From contig NZ_JAMXMY010000013.1 in the NCBI RefSeq assembly GCF_024055795.1, positions 62,001-126,000 of the forward strand: 64,000 nucleotides of DNA, written 5' to 3'. The notes below the pieces were generated by a model. The model was not told the DNA's origin and ran no database searches. It saw nothing but the letters and a program-made list of their open reading frames with translations. Both the position numbers and the translations under genes were made by a program. Position 1 is the stretch's first letter, and each line of letters starts with the position of its first letter. This DNA comes from Actinoallomurus purpureus. GTDB taxonomy: Bacteria > Actinomycetota > Actinomycetes > Streptosporangiales > Streptosporangiaceae. This document shows, one piece after another, positions 1-8,872 of this stretch.

Positions 1-833
1 ACGCCACGGGCGACACCGCGGTGTTCTCCGCGGTCCCGGCCACCGGCCCCAGCGACCAGAAGACCAAGGACATCGTCCACGCCATCCGCGCGGAACGCTC
101 CGCGAGCGAGTCCGCCACCGGCGCGACCTTCGAGGTCAGCGGTGCCACGGCGGTGAACATCGACACCGCCCAGAAAGTCCAGGACGCGCTCATCCCCTAC
201 CTCGCGGTCGTCGTGGGCCTCGCCTTCCTGCTTCTGTCGGTGGTCTTCCGGTCGGTGCTCGTGCCCCTCAAGGCGGCCCTGGGCTTCCTCCTGTCGGTGC
301 TGGCGGCCCTCGGCTCGGTCGTCGCGATCTTCCAGTGGGGCTGGCTGGCCGGTCTCCTCGGCATCGAGCCCGGTCCGATCATGAGCCTGATGCCCATCTT
401 CATGGTGGGCATCGTCTTCGGCCTCGCCATGGACTACGAGGTCTTCCTGGTCGCGCGGATGCGGGAGGCGTACGTTCACGGGGACGGGCCTTGCCAGGCG
501 GTGGTCTCGGGGTTCCGCAACAGCGCCCGTGTGGTGGTGGCCGCCGCGCTGATCATGATGGCGGTCTTCTCCGGTTTCATCGGTTCCGGCGAATCCATGA
601 TCAAGATGATCGGCTTCGGCCTGGCCACGGCCGTCCTGCTCGACGCCTTCGTCGTCCGCATGGCGATCGTGCCCGCGGTCCTCGCCCTGCTCGGCGAACG
701 GGCATGGTGGATGCCACACTGGCTGCAGAAGGTGCTGCCCCGCGTGGACGTGGAAGGCGAAGCACTGGGCGACCGGTCCTCGGCCCTCCTGGCCGCGAAC
801 CAGGCGGCCGGGCGCGAGTCCGCGCACGTCTGA
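1..833 (+). CDS. MMPL/RND-family membrane transporter, C-terminal part (5' end outside window)
   Basis: The reading frame is open from the left edge (frame starting at base 3), so the gene is cut by the window and only about 276 C-terminal residues remain. They contain a run of hydrophobic helices after a short extracytoplasmic stretch. The motif AMDYEVFLVARMRE, typical of actinobacterial MMPL exporters (loop after TM helices with the DY pair), is present, followed by more helices and a polar tail ending in RESAHV. MMPL proteins are proton-driven exporters of lipids or drugs in the cytoplasmic membrane. The substrate cannot be inferred. A hairpin follows the stop, and a two-component system follows on the same strand. 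Confidence 0.9.
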   Translation, partial: ATGDTAVFSAVPATGPSDQKTKDIVHAIRAERSASESATGATFEVSGATAVNIDTAQKVQDALIPYLAVVVGLAFLLLSVVFRSVLVPLKAALGFLLSVLAALGSVVAIFQWGWLAGLLGIEPGPIMSLMPIFMVGIVFGLAMDYEVFLVARMREAYVHGDGPCQAVVSGFRNSARVVVAAALIMMAVFSGFIGSGESMIKMIGFGLATAVLLDAFVVRMAIVPAVLALLGERAWWMPHWLQKVLPRVDVEGEALGDRSSALLAANQAAGRESAHV

Positions 834-845
834 CGGCCCGAAACG

Positions 846-883
846 CCGACGGCCGCCCGTGAAAGGCACGGGTGGCCCGTCGG
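846..883 (+). terminator. Hairpin after the MMPL gene
   Basis: An imperfect GC-rich inverted repeat (CCGACGGCCGCCCGTG and CACGGGTGGCCCGTCGG around an AAAGG loop) lies 13 bases after the transporter stop. It fits a transcription terminator of the U-poor actinomycete type and separates the transporter from the histidine kinase. Confidence 0.6.
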
Positions 884-931
884 CCGTTCAGGACCGTCCA
901 CAATGGTCACAGCACCTGACAGGAAAGCTCG

Positions 932-2134
932 ATGATCACCAGCTGGCAGCGATACGTGCGGGGCCACCCCCATGTCTTCACCGTGGCGGTTGCCCTGCTG
1001 CTCTTCGCAGCCTCCTTCCCCGGCAGCATGCTCAGCCGGCCTCACCCCAGCGGTCGGGTGCAGTGGCCCGCCGTGCTGCTCTCGGGCATCGCCTGCACCG
1101 CCCTGCTGTGGCACCACAGCCGCCCTCGCACAACCGTCACGCTGACCGCCGCCGGCGTCGTGGCCATGGCCGCACTCGGCTACCTGCTCACCCCCCTGCT
1201 GATGGCACCGGTCATGGCCGCGCTCTACTCCCTGGCCATCCGTACCGACCGGAGCACCACCCGCGCCTACGCCATCGCCACCGCCACCTTGCTGGTGGGC
1301 ACGTCACTGATCGCCGACCCAACCTCCCACTCGCTGTACCTCAAGACCGCCAACCCCTTCGCCTGGGTGGTGCTGCCGGCCGTCGTCGGCAGCTCGGTCC
1401 GGTTGCGGCGCGCCTACCTGGAGGCCCTGAGAGCCCGCGCCGAGCACGCCGAGCGCACCCGAGAGGAGGAGGCGCGGCACCGGGTCACCGAGGAGCGCAT
1501 GCGAATCGCCCGCGAGCTGCACGACGTCGTCGCCCATCACCTCGCCCTGGCCAACGCCCAGGCCGGCACCGCCGCGCACCTCGCGCGGACCCGTTCCGAT
1601 CAGGCCCAGAAGATCCTTGCCGACCTCACCGGCACCACCTCCTCGGCGCTGCGCGAACTCAAGGCCACCGTCGGCCTCCTGCGCCAGGCGGGCGACCCGG
1701 ACGCACCTGTGGAACCGGCCCCCGGACTGGCGCAGCTCCCCGGCCTGATCGCCTCGCTGCAGTCCGGCGGACTCACGGTCACCGTCACCACCGAGGGCGA
1801 ACCGCAACGTCTCTCACCGGGACTGGACCTCACGGCGTTCCGGATCGTGCAGGAGGCACTCACCAACGTCACCAAGCACGCCCCCACGAGGACGGCGCGC
1901 GTACGGCTCTCCTACTCTCACGACCGGCTGACCATCACGGTCACCGACGACGGAGGCGCGGCGGTCCCCTCCGCTCCCGCGTCGGGCGGCGGCTTCGGCC
2001 TCATCGGCATGCGCGAACGCGCCCTCTCCGTCGGCGGCCTGTTCCTGGCGGGCCGCCGCCCCGAAGGGGGCTTCGAGGTCACCACCGAACTCCCGCTGCA
2101 CCCCCGGAACCCGGAAGAGGCTCCGACCGTATGA
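932..2134 (+). CDS. NarL-type sensor histidine kinase
   Basis: This 400-residue protein has a hydrophobic N-terminal half (about residues 12-150, probably 4-6 membrane helices, with no obvious large extracellular sensor). A charged coiled linker (about 160-190) leads to a HisKA_3 dimerisation box ARELHDVVAHH with phospho-acceptor His197. The HATPase domain follows (FRIVQEALTNVTKHAP N-box; the GFGLIGMRERA glycine-rich box near 350). The start ATG has an AGGAAAG ribosome site. The stop overlaps the start of the response regulator (ATGA), so the pair is cotranscribed. The stimulus is unknown. The nearby MMPL exporter suggests envelope or drug stress, but that is only inference. Confidence 0.92.
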   Translation: MITSWQRYVRGHPHVFTVAVALLLFAASFPGSMLSRPHPSGRVQWPAVLLSGIACTALLWHHSRPRTTVTLTAAGVVAMAALGYLLTPLLMAPVMAALYSLAIRTDRSTTRAYAIATATLLVGTSLIADPTSHSLYLKTANPFAWVVLPAVVGSSVRLRRAYLEALRARAEHAERTREEEARHRVTEERMRIARELHDVVAHHLALANAQAGTAAHLARTRSDQAQKILADLTGTTSSALRELKATVGLLRQAGDPDAPVEPAPGLAQLPGLIASLQSGGLTVTVTTEGEPQRLSPGLDLTAFRIVQEALTNVTKHAPTRTARVRLSYSHDRLTITVTDDGGAAVPSAPASGGGFGLIGMRERALSVGGLFLAGRRPEGGFEVTTELPLHPRNPEEAPTV

Positions 2135-2808
2135 CCATCCGCGTCCTCCTCGCCGACGACCAGGCCCTCCTGCGGGCGACCTTCCGAATTCTGATCGACT
2201 CGTGTGCCGACATGGACGTGGTCGGCGAAGCCGCCGACGGCGAGGAAGCGGTCGAACTCACCCGGGCGCACCACCCCGACGTCGTGGTCATGGACATCCG
2301 CATGCCCGGCATGGACGGCCTGACCGGCACCGCCGTCATCTGCGGCGACCCGGATCTGTCGGCCACGCGCGTGCTCATTCTCACGACGTTCGAGGTCGAC
2401 GAGTACGTCGCCCAGGCGATCCGCGCCGGCGCGAGCGGCTTCCTCGGCAAGGACGTCCTACCCGGCGAACTCCTCACCGCGATCCGCACCGTGGCCTCCG
2501 GCGATGCGCTCCTGTCCCCGTCGGCCACGCGGGCACTCATCACGCGTTTCCTCGCGACCCCCGAATCCGGCGCCCGCCTGGCGTCACCCGAACGCCTCGC
2601 CGCCCTCACGGCCCGCGAACGAGAAGTGATGGCACTGGCCGCCGAGGGATGGTCCAACAGTGAGATCGCCGAAGAACTCGTCGTCAGCCCGCTGACCGTG
2701 CGCACCCATGTCCACCGTGCCATGGCGAAACTGGACGTCCGCGACCGCGCCCAGCTGGTCGTGATCGCCTACCAGTCCGGACTCGTACGGCCCGCGCCGC
2801 CGCACTGA
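2131..2808 (+). CDS. NarL/FixJ-family response regulator
   Basis: This 225-residue protein has a receiver domain at residues 1-120 with the acidic pair D9/D10, the phospho-acceptor Asp55 in VVVMDIRMPGMDG, and a switch Thr in the LILTT segment. The C-terminal LuxR-type helix-turn-helix spans about 160-215 (LTAREREVMALAAEGWSNSEIAEELVVS in sense). The start overlaps the kinase stop by four bases, so translation is coupled. It is the cognate regulator of the kinase. Its targets are not visible, but the flanking MMPL and SDR genes are candidates. Confidence 0.93.
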   Translation: MTIRVLLADDQALLRATFRILIDSCADMDVVGEAADGEEAVELTRAHHPDVVVMDIRMPGMDGLTGTAVICGDPDLSATRVLILTTFEVDEYVAQAIRAGASGFLGKDVLPGELLTAIRTVASGDALLSPSATRALITRFLATPESGARLASPERLAALTAREREVMALAAEGWSNSEIAEELVVSPLTVRTHVHRAMAKLDVRDRAQLVVIAYQSGLVRPAPPH

Positions 2809-3025
2809 GGGCGTGCCCCGGCGGTGTCCGGGCGCGCGCAGGTCCGCCGGGACGCCGGGTCGTCCCTGCGCGCATGCCGGCCGTGGATCCTGGGTGTGGT
2901 TTTCCCAGGAAATTCCCGGCCTTCCTGGTCGTCCTTCTGTTGCCCAGGCTTGTGACCACGGACGCCGGACCCGCAGGTGATGCGGCGGGCGCGGTAAGTG
3001 GAACCTGTCAGGAAGGACACTCATC

Positions 3026-3865
3026 ATGGCTGTGTGGTTGGTAACCGGAGCATCGCGTGGGATCGGGGCGGAGATAGCCCGGGCCGCCGTGGGCGACGGC
3101 GATGACGTCGCCGTCGCGGTGCGTGACCCCGACCGGCTCCCGGACGATCTGAAGAACTCCTCGCATGTGCTGCCGCTGGCCCTGGACGTGACCAGGACCG
3201 GGGACATTCCCGCTGCGGTGGGTGAGGTCGTGACCCGGTTCGGGCGGATCGACGTGCTGGTCAACAACGCGGGCCGGGGCCTGCTGGGCGCGGTGGAGGA
3301 GATCACCGACGCCGAGGCGCGATCACTGTTCGACCTGAACGTCTTCGGACTGATCAACATGACCCGTGCGGTGCTGCCGGTGATGCGCCGCCAGGGCTCG
3401 GGCAAGATCGTGAACATCGGATCCCGATCCGGTTTCGAGGGCGAGCCCGGTGTCGGTCTCTACAGTGCCTCCAAGTTCGCCGTGGCGGGTATCAGCGAAG
3501 CCCTGGCGGCCGAGCTGGAGCCGTTCGGTATCCAGACGATGGTGGTCGAGCCCGGAGTCTTCCGAACCGACTTCCTCGACGCCAGCTCGCTGTCGGTCGC
3601 TGCGGCCCGGATCGCGGACTACGACGGCACGCCGGCGCACAACACGCTGGACTGGATCGACACCGCGAACCACGCGCAGCTCGGCGACCCTGTCCGGGGC
3701 GCGGCCCTGATCTATGAGGTCACCGCGCAGGAGAAGCTGCCCGGCCACCTCTACCTGGGGCGAGACACCCTCGAACGCCTCGAGACCAAGATCCACCGGA
3801 TCCGCGAGGACACCGGACCCTGGCGACAGAAGTCCATCGCCACCGCCCACGACGGCGCCGCCTGA
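3026..3865 (+). CDS. Short-chain dehydrogenase/reductase (SDR)
   Basis: This 279-residue classical SDR with a Rossmann fold has the NAD(P)-binding motif TGASRGIG at residues 7-14, NNAG near 84, and a catalytic Ser-Tyr146-Lys150 set (YSASK). The segment VEPGVFRTDF follows, as in the oxidoreductase subgroup with a longer C-terminus. AAGGA lies upstream of the ATG. The substrate is unknown. It is followed after about 100 bases by a second, different SDR and then an XRE regulator, a common arrangement in which the regulator controls the SDRs. Confidence 0.9.
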   Translation: MAVWLVTGASRGIGAEIARAAVGDGDDVAVAVRDPDRLPDDLKNSSHVLPLALDVTRTGDIPAAVGEVVTRFGRIDVLVNNAGRGLLGAVEEITDAEARSLFDLNVFGLINMTRAVLPVMRRQGSGKIVNIGSRSGFEGEPGVGLYSASKFAVAGISEALAAELEPFGIQTMVVEPGVFRTDFLDASSLSVAAARIADYDGTPAHNTLDWIDTANHAQLGDPVRGAALIYEVTAQEKLPGHLYLGRDTLERLETKIHRIREDTGPWRQKSIATAHDGAA

Positions 3866-3971
3866 ATCCAGACCAGCCGGCCTCGCGGAGCCTCCGATCC
3901 CCCGATCCCCCGATCTCCGCGAGGCCGGCCTCCCGACCCATCGGCCGGCGTCGCCCGGACACCGGCCGCTC

Positions 3972-4787
3972 ATGACACCGAAAGCGATGACTCCCATGTC
4001 GACCTCGACGGCAACCTCACAAATCCTCACCGGCACTCCTTTGGCCGGACGCGTGGCGGTGGTCTCAGGCGCCTCCAGTGGTATCGGCGCCGCCACCGCG
4101 CAGCGGCTCGCCCGGCTCGGCGCGAAGGTCGCCGTCCTGGCCCGCCGCAAGGACCGGCTCGACGCGCTCGTGCACACGATCGAGGCCGCCGGCGGCACCG
4201 CCGTCACCGTGCCCGTCGACGTCACCGACCGTGCCGCGGTCCAGGCCGCGGCAGACGAGATCGCCGAGCGGCTCGGCCCCGTGGACCTGGTGTTCAATAA
4301 CGCCGGCGTCCAGCTGATCTCCGCGATCGAGGACCTGAAGGTCGATGACTGGCAGCGCCAGATCGACCTGAACATCGGTGGCGTCATGAACGTCATCGCC
4401 GCGTTCCTCCCGCAGCTGACGGCCGCCGCAGCCGACGGCCCGGCCGATCTGATCAACACCTCCTCGATCGCCGCCACCCGGATTCTGGAGAAGTTCTCCA
4501 TCTACTCCGGCACGAAGGCCTACATCAGCCATCTCACCCGGCTCCTGCGGGTCGAGCTCGGGCCCAAGAACGTCCGGGTCTCCGCGATCGAACCGGGCAT
4601 GGTCGACACCGAGCTGCCCGACCATGTCACCGACGCGGACGCGACCGCGCTGATGGCCGGGCTGATCAGGGACATCGACGTCCTGCAGTCCGATGACATC
4701 GCCGAGACGGTGGCGTTCATCGCCTCCGTGCCCCCTCATGTGAACCTGACCGAGATCACCATCCTGCCCACCGCACAAGCCGTCTGA
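3972..4787 (+). CDS. SDR-family oxidoreductase
   Basis: This is a classical SDR of about 271 residues with the glycine motif SGASSGIG near residue 34, NNAG near 115, and active-site Tyr178 and Lys182 in YSGTK. Three in-frame ATGs (3972, 3987, 3996) could start it; the first is listed, and the conserved domain begins only at about residue 25. It resembles clavaldehyde-dehydrogenase/YdfG-like NADP-dependent alcohol dehydrogenases. The substrate is unknown. It lies on the same strand as the preceding SDR and the following regulator. Confidence 0.88.
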   Translation: MTPKAMTPMSTSTATSQILTGTPLAGRVAVVSGASSGIGAATAQRLARLGAKVAVLARRKDRLDALVHTIEAAGGTAVTVPVDVTDRAAVQAAADEIAERLGPVDLVFNNAGVQLISAIEDLKVDDWQRQIDLNIGGVMNVIAAFLPQLTAAAADGPADLINTSSIAATRILEKFSIYSGTKAYISHLTRLLRVELGPKNVRVSAIEPGMVDTELPDHVTDADATALMAGLIRDIDVLQSDDIAETVAFIASVPPHVNLTEITILPTAQAV

Positions 4788-4945
4788 TGCCGGTCACCGG
4801 CGCCTGGCCCACCACACCCGGTAACGGCGCGCCCCAGCTGGAAGGTGGTGGGCCAGATCGCCCCCGGCCCACCGCACGCCTCCCCGAACGAGCCCAGACC
4901 GGCCACGCCACTCGGCGGCTTGCCCCGGTCGGGCAGACTCAGAAC

Positions 4946-5859
4946 ATGGAAGACCTGGTGGACCTGGGGAAGTACCTACGCTCCCGCCGCGAGCGGCTGA
5001 AGCCCGCCGACGTGGGACTGCCAGACCATGCTTCGAGGCGGCGCGTGCCCGGTCTGCGCCGGGAAGAACTCGCCCAGCTCGCCGGCGTCAGCTCCGACTA
5101 CCTCACCCGCCTGGAGCAAGGGCGCTGCCGTACCGCGTCGTCGGCCGTCCTCGGCGCCCTGGCGGACGCCCTGCGCCTGGACGACACCGAACGCGCTCAC
5201 CTGTTCGACCTCGCAGCCCATCCCGCCTCCCACGCGCAGCGCCGCGCCCCTCGGCCGGAACCGCAGGAGGTCCGGCCGGCCGCCGGCTGCTGGACGACGC
5301 CCACTGCCCCGCCTTCGTGCTCGGCCGACGCACCGACATCCTCGCCGGCAACCGCCTCGCCATGGCCCTCATCGTCGACTTCGACGCGCTTCCCGGCCCC
5401 GAGCGGAACCAGGCACGGTTCGTCTTCCTCGACCCCTGCGCCCGGGACCTGTATGCGGACTGGGAGACCGTCGCCGCCGACACGACGGCAATGCTCCGTA
5501 TGGACGCCGGCCGGCACCCGGACGATCCGTGGCTGCAGGGACTGGTGGAAGAGCTTTCGGCTCACAGCGCGCCCTTCCGGCGACACTGGGTCGATCAGAA
5601 GGTCCACGAACGCGCCGACGGAACCAAGGGCTACCACCATCCGGTCGTCGGCGACCTCACCGTCACGTACCAGGCCATGAAGCTCCCCGCCGTGGAGGAG
5701 CAGACCCTGTACATCTACACCACCGAACCCGGCTCGGCCTCCGAGGCCGCGCTGAGACTCCTCGCCAGCTGGACGACCTCTCGAAAGAAGGGCGAACCAG
5801 CCGAGACCGTCGGTGCTGACCCTTCAAGATCGGCAGGTTCGGGCGTCCCGAGGATATAA
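4946..5859 (+). pseudogene. XRE-family regulator with MmyB-like ligand domain, frameshifted
   Basis: The N-terminal frame starts at ATG 4946 and encodes a helix-turn-helix (residues about 12-80: RVPGLRREELAQLAGVS, DYLTRLEQGR). It loses homology after about residue 108. The C-terminal MmyB-like domain (LGRRTDILAGNRLAMALI onward, ending at 5859) continues in the +1-shifted frame. The switch falls in the GC-rich stretch 5270-5292, where a family-typical VRPGLRRLLDD segment is missing a few bases. Either the gene is broken or the assembly has an indel here. Intact relatives commonly sit beside SDR genes, as this one does, and regulate them. Confidence 0.75.
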
Positions 5860-5892
5860 GGGCCGCCGCATCGTCCACCTCAACCGCGAATC

Positions 5893-5924
5893 GCCTGCCC
5901 GGCGCTGACAAGTGCCGGGCAGGC
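5893..5924 (+). terminator. Terminator hairpin after the XRE gene
   Basis: A perfect 11-base inverted repeat (GCCTGCCCGGC / GCCGGGCAGGC) with a 10-base loop lies 33 bases after the regulator stop. The remaining 5925-6307 stretch between the regulator and the convergent PucR gene shows no gene that I recognise. Confidence 0.7.
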
Positions 5925-6307
5925 AGGCCTCAGGCGCTCGCCGCCAGCACTCATGACCCAGGACGATCAGCGGCGCCCAGCGGCGTCGGCTCAGCGCAGA
6001 GCCGACGCATGGAACGCGAGTACATCCGCGACCTGAGCGTCTCTGATTGGCTAAGCGATCCTGAGGAATCCTCGGGAATCGTTCCGGCTGGGTGCCGGGT
6101 ATGTGCCGATCGTCTTCGTGCCCTGGTGTCGGCGGGCAGAGCCGCCGACCCGCGTGGCACGTCCCTCCGGACGCTGTCGGTCCAGCGTGCACGGCTATCG
6201 GACCGAGGAGGGTGCCCCGCGTCGCCTGGGCACGGGGCGTGCTGATGACAGAACGATACCACGGGATCACCAAGGGTGACCAAGAAAAGAAGTGAGCCTG
6301 CTTTCGT

Positions 6308-7828
6308 TCAGCGGAGGCGGAGGGCCAGGAAGAGGTCGACGCGGTCTTCGAGGCGGGCGAGGTCACGGTCGGTGAGTTCCTCGATGCGCTGGATGCGGTA
6401 CCGCACCGAGTTGACGTGGAGGTGCATCTGGTCGGCGCACCGGGTCCAGGAGCCGGAGACCTGGAGGAAGGTCTCCAGCGTACGGATCAGGTCGGCGCGG
6501 TGCGCCTCGTCGTAGGCGCGGAGAGGTCCGAGCACGCGATCCCTGAACATGGTCCGCGCGTCGTCGGGAACGCCGGCCAGCAGCAGGGCGTGGGTGGCGA
6601 GTTCGCCGGGGCCGACGACGCGGACCGGGTCGGTGCCGCCGGCGGCCAGCGCGCGGGCGTGGCGGGCCTCCTTGACGGCGCCGCGCAGTCCCTCGGCGGT
6701 GGTGGCCTTGGCGACGCCCACCGCCAGGCCGCCGTCGGTGAGCCCGGGGGACAGGACCAGGAGCGCCTGCCGGATCTCTCCGGCGAGGTCGTGATCTGGC
6801 CCGGCGGCAGGGACCAGCGCGACCGCCTCGTCGTCGAGGAGTCCCACGGCGGACCCGGTGGGAAGGATCTCGCGGAGCAGGCGGCACAGCTCGTCCGGAC
6901 GTGGTGCGCGCTCGGCGCTCGCGGCCACGGCGATGACGGCGGCGGGGTCCAGCCCGGCCAGTTCCAGGCGGGGAAGGATCTCGGCGGTGGCGGCGTCGGC
7001 GACGACGAGGCGCACGAGCTCCTGGGCCAGACGGCTCCCGGCGCTCAGGTGATCGTCCGAGCGGGCCCGCTCGATGGCCACGATCGCGGTCAGCTCTGAG
7101 GTCAGGGCCCGGCGTTCGGCGGACCATTCGGTCCAGTCACCCTCGCAGACGAGGAGCCAGTCGGCGACGCGTGAGGTGGTGTCCGGGGCGACGGGAAGGA
7201 TCGAGAGGTCGCGGCCCGGGAGCGGGGCCGGCAGGCGGGGGGCGGTGAGGAAGGCGCGGACCAGGTCGGCGGGGGAGAGGGCGTCGGGCAGGTCGTGGGA
7301 GCCGGCGACCAGCCGGCCGGGAGGTGCCAGCACCCAGCAGCGCATGCCCAGGTCACGGCCGACGAGATCAAGGAGGGGACCGAGGCCGGCGCCTTCGGTG
7401 GCACCAGCGACGAGGCGGCGGTGGCGGCCCAGCACGGCGGTCAGGTCGGCGGCGCGGGCGGTGGACAGGCGCCGCATGACCTGCTCGGTGACGCTGGCGA
7501 AGGCGACGTCCTCCGGCACCCGGAAGAGCGGCAGGCCGTGGTGGCGACAGGCCTCGATCAGGTCGGCGGGGATGGTGGCGGCCTCGGCGTCCCAGGCGGC
7601 CAAGGCGGAGACCCGGGCCTTGGTGAGGGCCCGTACGAAGATCTCGGTGTCGGCGGGACGGACCCGCCAAACGAGGCCGGACAGGACCAGCTCGCCGCCG
7701 CTCAGGTAGCGGCCGGGGTCCTTCAGATCGGTGGTGACCACCCAGCGGATCGTTCGGTCGAGCTCACCGTGTCCGGTGACCAGTTCCAGCCGCAGATCCG
7801 AGATGGTCAGGAGACTCCGCAGCCGCAT
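6308..7828 (-). CDS. PucR-family transcriptional regulator of purine catabolism
   Basis: This 506-residue protein has an N-terminal PucR purine-catabolism domain (MRLRSLLTISDLRLELVTG, with the IRWVVTTDLKDPGRYLSGGE segment). A central GGDEF-like/unknown region follows, and a C-terminal PucR-type helix-turn-helix (VSGSWTRCADQMHLHVNSVRYR) occurs near residue 475. I chose the start at 7828 because AAGGGAG lies five bases upstream and the domain begins there; 13 further codons are open upstream. It is divergent from the urate-degradation operon across 213 bases, so it probably controls that operon in response to a purine metabolite. Confidence 0.9.
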   Translation of the reverse strand: MRLRSLLTISDLRLELVTGHGELDRTIRWVVTTDLKDPGRYLSGGELVLSGLVWRVRPADTEIFVRALTKARVSALAAWDAEAATIPADLIEACRHHGLPLFRVPEDVAFASVTEQVMRRLSTARAADLTAVLGRHRRLVAGATEGAGLGPLLDLVGRDLGMRCWVLAPPGRLVAGSHDLPDALSPADLVRAFLTAPRLPAPLPGRDLSILPVAPDTTSRVADWLLVCEGDWTEWSAERRALTSELTAIVAIERARSDDHLSAGSRLAQELVRLVVADAATAEILPRLELAGLDPAAVIAVAASAERAPRPDELCRLLREILPTGSAVGLLDDEAVALVPAAGPDHDLAGEIRQALLVLSPGLTDGGLAVGVAKATTAEGLRGAVKEARHARALAAGGTDPVRVVGPGELATHALLLAGVPDDARTMFRDRVLGPLRAYDEAHRADLIRTLETFLQVSGSWTRCADQMHLHVNSVRYRIQRIEELTDRDLARLEDRVDLFLALRLR

Positions 7829-8041
7829 GAGGGCTCCCTTCGTCGATCGTCTCCGGTCGGTGGACACCCGGCGGAGTCGCGGCGGGACGGCCGGCGCGCG
7901 AACAGCCGAGATTGGAGGAACCTACGGAATACCGCGGAGGCCGGCGGTCACTGTTCGGAGGTCCTGCGTCTCGACCTACCCAGCCCGGCCTGTGTGTACT
8001 TGCCGGAACCGGGCGAAAGGCCGAACGGGCGAGGAGGCACG
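7829..8041. promoter_or_regulatory. Divergent control region, pucR-type gene / urate operon
   Basis: This 213-base gap separates the divergent PucR regulator and OHCU decarboxylase genes and must hold both promoters. Clear ribosome sites occur at each end (AAGGGAG leftward, GAGGAGG rightward). I see no convincing repeated operator in it. Confidence 0.5.
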
Positions 8042-8557
8042 GTGGCGGCACGGTCCGATCAAGGGAGGCCGGACGAGTCTACGCGAGCGCCGTCCGAGGC
8101 GGAACTGCTGGCCTGCTGCGCCTCGCGCCGATGGGCCCGTGCGGTCGCGGCGGGGCGCCACGACGATCTGGCCGCCCTGCGGACCGCCTCGGCCCGCGCT
8201 CTGGCCGGGCTGGGCTGGGACGACGTCCTTGAGGCGCTGGCCGCCCATCCTCGGATCGGGGACCGGCCGGACGGAGCCGGGCGCGAGGCCCGATGGTCCC
8301 GCGGCGAGCAGTCCGGGATGGACGCGGCCGCCGCGGAGATCCGGCGGGCGATGGTCGAGGGCAACCTGGCGTACGAGGAGCGTTTCTGCCATGTCTTCCT
8401 GATCTGCGCCACCGGGCGGAGTGCCGCCGAACTGCTCGCCGAGCTGCGGGCCCGGCTGGACCACGACGTCGAGACCGAGCGCCGCGTCGTCCGCGCCGAG
8501 CTGTCCAAGATCGTCGATCTTCGTCTCGTCGGGCTCGTCACGGAAGGAGACCGCTGA
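8042..8557 (+). CDS. uraD: 2-oxo-4-hydroxy-4-carboxy-5-ureidoimidazoline (OHCU) decarboxylase
   Basis: This 171-residue protein decarboxylates OHCU to S-allantoin, the last step of urate-to-allantoin conversion, in the cytoplasm. The family signature AHPRIGD (catalytic His) and the downstream MVEGNLAYEERFCHVFLICATG segment (F-x-F/Y-I-x-C-A-x-G core) are present. Length matches the family. The GTG start at 8042 is preceded by GAGGAGG. Upstream codons in the same frame run through the divergent intergenic region and have no support. The stop sits one base before the next start, so it is the first gene of a tightly packed operon with uraH, uricase and xanthine dehydrogenase. Confidence 0.93.
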   Translation: MAARSDQGRPDESTRAPSEAELLACCASRRWARAVAAGRHDDLAALRTASARALAGLGWDDVLEALAAHPRIGDRPDGAGREARWSRGEQSGMDAAAAEIRRAMVEGNLAYEERFCHVFLICATGRSAAELLAELRARLDHDVETERRVVRAELSKIVDLRLVGLVTEGDR

Positions 8558-8558
8558 G

Positions 8559-8870
8559 ATGTCCCTGTCCACCCACGTCCTGGACGCCGCGGTCGGACGG
8601 CCGGCCGAGGGCGTTCCCGTACGGCTGGAGAGCCGCGCGGCCGACGGATCCTGGAAGCCGGTGGCCACGGGCCGTACCGACGCCGACGGGCGGTTCCGGG
8701 ACTGGCCGGCCCCCGGTGCGGGCGTCCACCGGCTGGTCTTCGAGACCGAGGGGATCTCCGCCTTCTATCCCGAGGTCGCAGTGGCCTTCACGGTCACCGA
8801 GCCCGAGCGGCACCACCACATTCCCCTGCTGCTCAGCCCGTTCGCCTACTCCACCTATCGAGGGAGCTAG
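8559..8870 (+). CDS. uraH: 5-hydroxyisourate hydrolase (transthyretin-like)
   Basis: This 103-residue protein hydrolyses 5-hydroxyisourate, the uricase product, to OHCU. It starts STHVLDAAVGRPAEGVPV, the conserved N-terminal strand with the catalytic His of HVLD. It contains RTDADGRFRDW, HHHIPLLLSPFAYSTY, and ends in the diagnostic C-terminal tetrapeptide YRGS. The ATG follows GGAAGGAG. It is one base from the uraD stop and three bases from the uricase start. Confidence 0.96.
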   Translation: MSLSTHVLDAAVGRPAEGVPVRLESRAADGSWKPVATGRTDADGRFRDWPAPGAGVHRLVFETEGISAFYPEVAVAFTVTEPERHHHIPLLLSPFAYSTYRGS

Positions 8871-8872
8871 CT

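Noticed and set aside
859-2130. Upstream extension of the response regulator frame
   Set aside because: The sequence before 2131 is Arg/Pro-rich and overlaps the histidine kinase; the receiver domain begins at ATG 2131, which has an ATGA overlap.
5925-6307. Small genes in the gap between the XRE regulator and PucR
   Set aside because: Short open frames (e.g. 6009-6245) show no domain, and several overlap each other in different frames without ribosome sites.
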